A program made the position numbers and the translations under genes. DNA of 64,000 nucleotides, taken from positions 2,728,001-2,792,000 of the forward strand of contig CP036296.1 of assembly GCA_007751255.1 (NCBI GenBank). The letters are read 5' to 3'. Under the pieces are notes generated by a model. The model ran no database searches, was not told the DNA's origin, and saw only the letters and a program-made list of their open reading frames with translations. The stretch comes from Engelhardtia mirabilis. GTDB taxonomy: Bacteria > Planctomycetota > UBA1135 > GCA-002686595. Position 1 is the stretch's first letter, and each line of letters opens with the position of its first letter. This document shows positions 57,053 to 64,000 of the stretch, piece after piece.

Positions 57053-57825
57053 TCGGCCGTTCGATGATTAGCCGCGGAATGGATCGATTCGGACGCACGC
57101 TGGCGGCGGCCGCGGTGCTCGTCGGCGCCTCGACCTTGGGTGGTTGCATCACCCAGGGCGAGTACGACGAGCAGATCCGCAACGCCGAGAACTTCCAGCT
57201 CCTGTACCAGGACCTGCTGGGCTACGTGGACGAGCTCGAGGCCGAGCTGGCCCGCGAGCGGGTCGAGACCGTCACGCCGACGGAAGCCGCGGTTCTGATC
57301 CCGCTTGCCGACGGTCCCGACGCCGCGGAGCTCGAAGCCCGCAAGGCGGCGCTCGAAGCCCGCATCGCCGCTCTGGACGGCGGGCTCGGCGCGCTGACGG
57401 CTATCGACGTCGAGGGGGGCTACGGCTTCGCCTTGGCCGAGAACATCGTCTTCGACTCCGGTCGCGCGGAGCTGCGCGACGAGGGGCGCGAGCTGCTGGT
57501 CAGTCTGGCGCGGCAGATCGCGGGCGAGGAGTTCGACACCATCTGGGTCCGGGGCCATTCCGACGCGATGCCGGTGCGCCGCGCCGAGACGCTCGAGCGC
57601 TTCCCCCACGGGAACCTGCAGCTCTCGGCCGCCCGCGCCGTCGAGGTCGCCGCCGCGATGATCGAGGAGGGTGGCCTGCCGACCGCCAAGGTCATGGTCT
57701 CGGGCTTTGGTCCCACCCGTCCGATCGCGGACAACGGCTCGGCCGAGGGCCGCGCCCAGAATCGCCGCGTCGAGATCTTCGTGATCCAAGCCGGCGAGGA
57801 CGCCGACCAGCGCGGCGGACTCTGA
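57049..57825 (+). CDS. OmpA-family peptidoglycan-associated lipoprotein
   Basis: This 258-aa protein has a lipoprotein signal (LAAAAVLVGASTLGGC). A coiled-coil-like region follows (NAENFQLLYQDLLGYVDELEAELARER, ELEARKAALEARIAALDGG). The OmpA C-terminal domain is at about 135-250: IVFDSGRAELRDEGRELLVSLARQI, VRGHSDAMPVRRAETLERFPHGNLQLSAARAVEVAAAMIEEG, and VSGFGPTRPIADNGSAEGRAQNRRVEIFVI. The key Asp and Arg of the peptidoglycan-binding site (SAARA and NRRVEI) are kept. It should bind peptidoglycan and link the envelope to it. Confidence 0.92.
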   Translation: MIGRSMISRGMDRFGRTLAAAAVLVGASTLGGCITQGEYDEQIRNAENFQLLYQDLLGYVDELEAELARERVETVTPTEAAVLIPLADGPDAAELEARKAALEARIAALDGGLGALTAIDVEGGYGFALAENIVFDSGRAELRDEGRELLVSLARQIAGEEFDTIWVRGHSDAMPVRRAETLERFPHGNLQLSAARAVEVAAAMIEEGGLPTAKVMVSGFGPTRPIADNGSAEGRAQNRRVEIFVIQAGEDADQRGGL

Positions 57826-57986
57826 TAGACGACCCGAGGAAGGTGCGCGGTTTGTCCTCGGTAGCGGCCGCGGCTGACTCGAGCCGATCAGGTGTTAGGG
57901 CGCTCGACGGGGCGCCCCTTCGCGTGGGGGGGCGCTCGCGCGAAGTCGGCGCCGACGCATCGTATGGCGCCGCCGGCGCGCTCGAC

Positions 57987-58991
57987 ATGCCACCCGCCGG
58001 CCGAGGCCGCCGCCGGGTAGGGGCCCGTTTCGGTGGATGGCCCCGCGGTAATTGGCCCCGCGGTGGGGCCGCCGCGCTGCTCGCGTTGGCTGGCGCGGCC
58101 GCCCAGGCGGGTTGTGCGGCGGAGGAGGACGGCTCCCGGTCGCTGTTCGAGGTCGAGCGCATGGCGTTCGTCGCGGCCGGGTCCGCGCAGCTTCCGTTCG
58201 AGGCCGCCGCCGGCGCGGACTACGGCAGCTCGGTCGACCTGCTGGTGGACCGCTTCGAGGTCGCCCGCGAGGACTGGGCCCACTGGACGGGGGCGCCTCC
58301 GGAGCCGGACGGGCTCTCCACGGGCCTGGCCTACACCGGGGCGGGTCGCGAGACCTGGCCGGCCTTCGCCAGCTTCCACCAGGCGCGGGAGTTCGCGCAG
58401 TTGCGCGGGATGCGCCTGCCGACCGCGCGGGAGTGGCTCTGGATCGCGGCCGGGCCGCGCGCCCTCGAGTACCCCTGGGGGGTCCTGCCCCAGGCGTCGG
58501 TGGCCAACACCTTGGAGCTGGACCTGCGCCGACCCGTGGCCGTGGGCACCTTCGAGCAGGGGCGCTCTCCCAACGGCTGCTACGACCTGGCGGGCAACGT
58601 GGCCGAGTGGGTCGAGCTGGACGGGATGACGTTGGGCCAGGGCCTGATGCCCCTGTTCGACGTCGAGACCGCCGTGATGGGCGGGTCCTACCTCAGCAAG
58701 CTGCGCCCGCTCTTCGGACGCGAGCCCGGATCCACCCGGCAGCGAATCGCGGGCGAGGTGCTCACGCCCGGGACCCGCGGCGTCGAACTGGGCCTGCGAT
58801 GCGTGGCGGACGCGGAGAGCTTCCTGCTGGACACCAGTGGCGAATGGCGCGACGTCCCGGACGCGCGCGAGCGACTCGAGCGGTTGGGCCAGCGTTGGGG
58901 CACCCCGGCGCGCCCGCTGTTGGAGCGGATCGCGGATCCCTCCGACCCGCGCGATCCGTTGAACTGGCTGTTGGAGGGCGCGCGCCCGTGA
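57987..58991 (+). CDS. Formylglycine-generating-enzyme-fold lipoprotein
   Basis: ATG 57987 gives a lipoprotein-like start (LLALAGAAAQAGC), so the longer frame was rejected (334 aa). The SUMF1/FGE fold is visible: FVAAGSAQLPFE, YGSSVDLLVDRFEVAREDWAHWTG, PAFASFHQAREFAQLRGMRLPTAREWLWIAAGP, NGCYDLAGNVAEWVEL, and VMGGSYLSKLRPLFGREPGSTRQRIAGEVLTPGTRGVELGLRCVAD. In active FGE the motif RGGSW with two nearby Cys oxidises the sulfatase Cys. Those Cys residues are not evident here, so a binding role is more likely. Its stop overlaps rsmA as GTGA. Confidence 0.85.
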   Translation: MPPAGRGRRRVGARFGGWPRGNWPRGGAAALLALAGAAAQAGCAAEEDGSRSLFEVERMAFVAAGSAQLPFEAAAGADYGSSVDLLVDRFEVAREDWAHWTGAPPEPDGLSTGLAYTGAGRETWPAFASFHQAREFAQLRGMRLPTAREWLWIAAGPRALEYPWGVLPQASVANTLELDLRRPVAVGTFEQGRSPNGCYDLAGNVAEWVELDGMTLGQGLMPLFDVETAVMGGSYLSKLRPLFGREPGSTRQRIAGEVLTPGTRGVELGLRCVADAESFLLDTSGEWRDVPDARERLERLGQRWGTPARPLLERIADPSDPRDPLNWLLEGARP

Positions 58992-59878
58992 GTGGTCGAC
59001 CCGAGAAGTGGAGTGCGATCCGCGCTCACCTCGAGTCCGTGGGCTTTCGCCCGTCCCGGCGCCTGGGGCAGAACTTCCTGCTCGAGGACAACGTCTGCGA
59101 GGCGATCGTGCGCGACGCCGAGCTGGAGCCGGGCGAAGTCGTGCTCGAGGTCGGCGTGGGCCTCGGATTCCTGACGCGCCACCTCCTGGCCACGGGCTCG
59201 CCCGTGATCGGCGTGGAGATCGATCCGCGCCTGTCCGACTTCGCCGCGGACCGCCTGGCGGGGGAGGGCTCGTTCGAGCTGCTGAGGACCGACGTCCTGG
59301 CGGCCAAGAATCGCCTCTCCGAGGCCGTCCTGGCCGCGGTGCCCAAACAGGGGCGTTGGTCTCTGGTCTCCAACCTGCCCTATGCGGTGGGGTCCCCGGC
59401 CATGGTCCTGCTCTCGCGCCTGGCGGTCCCGCCCCGGCGCATGACGGTGCTAGTGCAACTCGAGGTCGGCGATCGCCTCTGCGCGGATCCGGGTACACCG
59501 GAGTGGGGCGCCCTGGGCGCGCGCCTGCAGGCGGTCTACGAGGCCCGACTGGTGCGACGGGTGGCTCCCGAAGCTTTCCGGCCGCGTCCGAAGGTGGACA
59601 GCGCCGTGATGCAGCTGGACCTGAGGGAGGGTGCTCCCGACTCCGTGGAGCTGGTTCGCTTCGACAGGCTCCTGACGGCCCTCTTCCCCCAACGACGCAA
59701 GCGCGTCCGCAACCCCCTGGCCAGCCACCTCGGGGGTCGCGAGGCGGCTGACCGGGCCCTGGCCCAGGCGGGACTGGACCCCGAGGCCCGGGTGGCCTGG
59801 CTGACCGTCGACGACTGGCGTCGCTTGGCGGCGGCGATCGACGCCACCGCCCCGTCGGGTGTCGGGGGTGTCGAGTAA
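58988..59878 (+). CDS. rsmA: 16S rRNA (adenine1518/1519-N6)-dimethyltransferase
   Basis: GTG 58988 overlaps the preceding stop as GTGA (296 aa). Family motifs are GFRPSRRLGQNFLLEDNVCEAIVRDA, VVLEVGVGLGFLTRHLLATG (motif I, with V for the usual P), VIGVEIDPRLSDFAADRL, and the catalytic NLPYAVGSPAMVLLSRL. LVQLEVGDRLCADPGTPEWGALGARLQAVYEARLVRRVAPEAFRPRPKVDSAV follows. RsmA (KsgA) methylates two adenines near the 3' end of 16S rRNA. Confidence 0.95.
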   Translation: MSGRPEKWSAIRAHLESVGFRPSRRLGQNFLLEDNVCEAIVRDAELEPGEVVLEVGVGLGFLTRHLLATGSPVIGVEIDPRLSDFAADRLAGEGSFELLRTDVLAAKNRLSEAVLAAVPKQGRWSLVSNLPYAVGSPAMVLLSRLAVPPRRMTVLVQLEVGDRLCADPGTPEWGALGARLQAVYEARLVRRVAPEAFRPRPKVDSAVMQLDLREGAPDSVELVRFDRLLTALFPQRRKRVRNPLASHLGGREAADRALAQAGLDPEARVAWLTVDDWRRLAAAIDATAPSGVGGVE

Positions 59879-59943
59879 AAAGTCGAGACGCTCGAGCGAT
59901 TTCCTTCCAGGAACTGGGTTCATTTGTCCCTCGGGATTGGGCC

Positions 59944-59973
59944 GACCCGGATCAGGTGCTACCTTTCCGGGTC
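59944..59973 (+). terminator. Hairpin downstream of rsmA
   Basis: GACCCGGA (59944-59951) pairs with TCCGGGTC (59966-59973) around a 14-nt loop, 65 nt after the rsmA stop. Confidence 0.45.
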
Positions 59974-60546
59974 CGAGGCGATAGCGCGGTCAAAAGAGCA
60001 CAGGGCGTGCCCACTACCCGTTTCACGGCAGCCCTCCACCCCGCTCGGCCCCGGATGGCCCTGGCGTCGTTGCGAATCCGCTGGAGGATTCGTTCCCCGA
60101 TGACGCCCCCCGTGTGCTCCTGACCGCCCCCTGATTTCACGGCCCCCGTGCCGTGTGTCCTCAACAATCGCCGCTTCTCGCGCAGAGAGCCGCCTCGGCT
60201 TCGCGCTCCCGGACCAATCGCTGCGTCCCCGCCCTGTGTCGGGGGTCGTTCCGAATCTTGGTCCTCGGGCCCGGAAATCCTGTCGTTCCCGAATCCTCCG
60301 TCCGTTGGGGGATTGTGGGGCACTCGATGGGTTGCCGACCGCGGCCCTCGGCCCGCAAGCCCTTCGCTGGTCGTGCTCCGCGGAACAACGCCTTCTCGGG
60401 CGTTGACTCGCCGCACGCCGACGGGGCGCCCAAGGTCCACGGCGCGGGGGCAGTCGCCGCCAGCTCCGTGCTCTCCGCGCTGTAACGACCGAATCCACCC
60501 TTCCGGCACGCTTCCCGATTCCGCCCGGGAATCGCGCCGGCAGACC
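59974..60546. other. Long gap upstream of dnaG, about 570 bp
   Basis: The dnaG frame stays open back to 60148, but no family sequence is seen before GTG 60547. Short ORFs are not convincing. No promoter, tRNA or conserved RNA was recognised, apart from the hairpin at 59944-59973. Confidence 0.5.
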
Positions 60547-62526
60547 GTGATCGCCTTGGACGACTCCGAATTCCGACGCTTCATCGAACGAGTCAAGCTC
60601 GCCGCCCCCGTGGAGGAGGTGGTGAGCGCTCGTGTCGGTGCCCTCAAGCGCTCGGGGTCGAACCTCAAGGCCTGCTGCCCCTTCCACGACGAGGACACGC
60701 CCTCCTTCGTGGTCACGCCCAGTCGCGGCACCTGGCACTGCTTCGGTGCCTGCAGCGAGGGCGGCGACGCGATTTCGTTCGTCCAGCGCGACGCGGGGCT
60801 GAGCTTCCGCGAGGCCGTCGAGGAGCTGGCACGGTCGTTCGGCGTGGACCTGCCCAAGGGGTGGGGCAAGGGCGGCGGGTCGGATCCCCGCACGGAGGCG
60901 GCCTTCGACGTGCTCGCCCGGGCGGAGAAGTTCTTCCAGCGCAAGCTCAAGGGCGAGGAGGGCGCGCGGGCCCGTGCCTACCTGGCCGAGCGTGGCCTGG
61001 ATCCCGCGACGACCGACGCCTTCGGCCTGGGCTGGGCGCCCGGTGGCAACCAACTGCTGCGCTCCGCCCAGGGTGGCGGCGCCGCCACCACCGCACTGGT
61101 CGACGCCGGACTCGTCCGCGAGGGTGACCGTGGCGCCTTCGACTTCTTCCGCGAGCGCCTGACCGTTCCGATCCGCGACGCCTTCGGGCGCACGGTCGGG
61201 TTCGGTGCGCGACTCCTGCCGGGGGTCGATGGGCCCAAGTACGTGAACACGGCCGAGACGCCCCTGTTCCAGAAGGGGCGGCTGGTCTACGGCTTGGATC
61301 TGGCCCGCGAGGCCATTCGGCGCCAACGTCACGTGGTGCTGGTCGAGGGTTACACCGATGTGATCGCGGCCCACCAGGTGGGGCTGCGGCACGTCGTCGC
61401 CGTGCTCGGCACCGCGACCACCGCGGACCACGCGCGCCTGATCCGCCGTCAGGGCGCCCATCGGGTGACGCTCCTGTTCGACGGCGACGCAGCCGGCCGA
61501 CGGGCGGCGGCCAAGGCCCTCGACGGGCTCTTGACCGTGGGTGAGCTCAAGGTCGATGTGGCGGCCCTGCCCGAGGGCATGGATCCCTGCGATGCCTTCC
61601 TGGGGCCGGAACGTCCGGCTCTGGAGGCTCGTCTGGCCCAGGGCCAGCCCTGGTTCGAGTTCCTGGCCGATGGCCTCGTGGGCCTGCCGGCCGACGAGAT
61701 CGCGAAGGGGGTCGGGGAGCTCTTGACCCTGCTCGAGCGCCTGCCCAATGCCGTTGAGCGCGACGCTCGAGCGGGCGAGTTGGCCGACCGCCTGGGCCTC
61801 AGCCGCGAGAGTGTGCGTGAGCAGGCCCGCGGGGTTCGCCGGCAGACGGAACTCCAGCGCGAACGCGACCAGCGCCGCGCCAGCCTGGCCTCTCGTCCCG
61901 GGGCCGGGGCGGTCGGTTCCTCTGGCGCGCCTATGGACGGTGATGACGACTCCGGCTCGACCGCGGCCAGTCGTGGCGCCTCCAGCAGCGGCAGCGGGAG
62001 CGCCCCCGGCGGGGGACGGGGCGAGTCCGACGGGAACCCGACGGATCCGCAACACGTCCAATGGCGTCGGACCGAGGCGCGCGCCTGGGGCGAGATCGTT
62101 GGTGCGCTGCTGCTCGACAACAGCTTGATTCCGATCATCCGAACTCGACTGGAGGCTTGGGGTGGGCCCCGGGGCTGCGGCGACCCGCGGATCGCGCGCG
62201 TGCTCGAGGTGGTGCTCGCCATCTACGACGCCGACGAAGAGGGCGAGGAGACCATCGACGCGTCGCGCGTGATGACCGAGCTCGCCGACGACCCCGCGCG
62301 CACCCTGGCCGAGCGGGTCGAGGCCTACGCCGCGCGGGCGGAGAGCCCGCGAGCGCTGGTCGACGGCTCCCTCAAGACCCTCGGGCGAGTCACGTCCGAA
62401 CGCCGTCGAAGGGTCGAACTCGAGCGCGCCGCCGCCCATGGTGATGGGGGTGAGCAGTTGCTCGAGGCCGCCAATCGAGACCTGGAGCGCATGCGCTCCC
62501 TCAAAGGACATGCGGCCGGCGCCTGA
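60547..62526 (+). CDS. dnaG: DNA primase
   Basis: GTG 60547 begins VIALDDSEFRRFIERVKLAAPVEEVVSARVGAL, matching the normal DnaG N-terminus (659 aa). The CHC2 zinc domain is CCPFHDEDTPSFVV with C44 and H47, then HCFGACSEGGDAISFV with C65 and C69 (spacing C-x3-C, one residue longer than the E. coli C-x2-C). The TOPRIM core is present: VLVEGYTDVIAAHQVGLRHVVAVLGTA, VTLLFDGDAAGRRAAAKAL and the DPCDAFLG segment. A Gly/Ser-rich linker near residues 455-500 precedes the C-terminal helicase-interaction domain. It makes RNA primers for DNA replication and is next to the primary sigma gene, as in many bacteria. Confidence 0.95.
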   Translation: MIALDDSEFRRFIERVKLAAPVEEVVSARVGALKRSGSNLKACCPFHDEDTPSFVVTPSRGTWHCFGACSEGGDAISFVQRDAGLSFREAVEELARSFGVDLPKGWGKGGGSDPRTEAAFDVLARAEKFFQRKLKGEEGARARAYLAERGLDPATTDAFGLGWAPGGNQLLRSAQGGGAATTALVDAGLVREGDRGAFDFFRERLTVPIRDAFGRTVGFGARLLPGVDGPKYVNTAETPLFQKGRLVYGLDLAREAIRRQRHVVLVEGYTDVIAAHQVGLRHVVAVLGTATTADHARLIRRQGAHRVTLLFDGDAAGRRAAAKALDGLLTVGELKVDVAALPEGMDPCDAFLGPERPALEARLAQGQPWFEFLADGLVGLPADEIAKGVGELLTLLERLPNAVERDARAGELADRLGLSRESVREQARGVRRQTELQRERDQRRASLASRPGAGAVGSSGAPMDGDDDSGSTAASRGASSSGSGSAPGGGRGESDGNPTDPQHVQWRRTEARAWGEIVGALLLDNSLIPIIRTRLEAWGGPRGCGDPRIARVLEVVLAIYDADEEGEETIDASRVMTELADDPARTLAERVEAYAARAESPRALVDGSLKTLGRVTSERRRRVELERAAAHGDGGEQLLEAANRDLERMRSLKGHAAGA

Positions 62527-62538
62527 TTCGCGCCGGCC
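62514..62538 (+). terminator. Hairpin overlapping the dnaG stop
   Basis: GGCCGGCGC (62514-62522) pairs exactly with GCGCCGGCC (62530-62538). The stop codon lies in the loop. It may attenuate read-through into rpoD; there is no U-tract. Confidence 0.4.
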
Positions 62539-62608
62539 ACGAACCCGTACACGACCGACATGCCCGGCGCACGCCGCCCGGTGCCACCGCTAGGACCGAT
62601 AGCTTCCG

Positions 62609-64000
<1,392 letters not shown>

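Noticed and set aside
57144..57986. Long upstream extension of the FGE-fold gene through the OmpA-like gene
   Set aside because: It is out of frame with the OmpA domain, which is clear, and is Arg/Gly-rich. A lipoprotein start is present at 57987.
60148..60546. N-terminal extension of DnaG
   Set aside because: The normal DnaG start aligns with GTG 60547, and the sequence before it has no primase features.

Overview
The window is about 64 kb of high-GC chromosome with around 45 protein genes on both strands. The content suggests Planctomycetota or a close relative. This is an inference from gene families: large secreted FG-GAP/VCBS and UnbV proteins, paired DUF1573 lipoproteins, an ECF sigma factor beside a Ser/Thr kinase, a helix-turn-helix protein with a C-terminal membrane segment, and a Ski2-like DSHCT helicase. 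No rRNA or tRNA gene was seen. One RNA gene is clear: RNase P RNA (rnpB) at 17604-18002 on the minus strand.

Layout. 1-7.4 kb: the 5' part of a sulfatase-fold gene whose nucleophile position is Thr, an M1-peptidase-like lipoprotein without HExxH, a small gene ended by a short inverted-repeat element, an FG-GAP protein, and an AhpD-like gene with an in-frame TGA that is best read as selenocysteine. 7.4-15.7 kb: surface-polymer or membrane functions (O-antigen-ligase-like protein, two multi-pass membrane proteins, a VCBS/UnbV protein). 15.7-18 kb: a hairpin, a 59-bp tandem repeat, a small gene, a Nudix-like gene with a good sigma-70 promoter, and rnpB. 18.1-20 kb: two convergent alpha/beta-hydrolase-fold genes, both with Gly at the nucleophile position. 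20-25.5 kb: a GC-rich, hairpin-dense gap, a DSHCT helicase, and an FtsQ-like/membrane-protein pair. 25.7-27.5 kb: rplM-rpsI and yebC. 27.7-34 kb: degenerate GGDEF protein, a repeat-bearing hypothetical, Ser/Thr kinase, ECF sigma factor, M28 peptidase. 34-43 kb: hypotheticals, a beta-propeller-like secreted protein, dps, and pyruvate phosphate dikinase. 43.1-46 kb: two DUF1573 lipoproteins. 46.2-55.7 kb: a type IV pilus/type II secretion motor block (two GspE/PilB-type ATPases flanking a PilT, then one PilC/GspF) running into a histidine kinase and two CNNM/CBS membrane proteins. 56-59.9 kb: small secreted protein, HTH-membrane protein, OmpA-like lipoprotein, FGE-fold lipoprotein, rsmA. 60.5-64 kb: dnaG and the first 464 codons of the primary sigma factor, the usual macromolecular-synthesis pairing.

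Gene organisation. Many neighbours overlap by 4 bp (ATGA or GTGA), which shows translationally coupled pairs. Shine-Dalgarno sequences are mostly weak or absent. Six starts have a TANNNT hexamer only 6-10 nt upstream with no room for an SD, which suggests leaderless transcripts. The strongest signals for follow-up are the selenocysteine AhpD-like protein, the likely leaderless starts, the paired nucleophile-less hydrolases, and the short inverted-repeat element that supplies stop codons.
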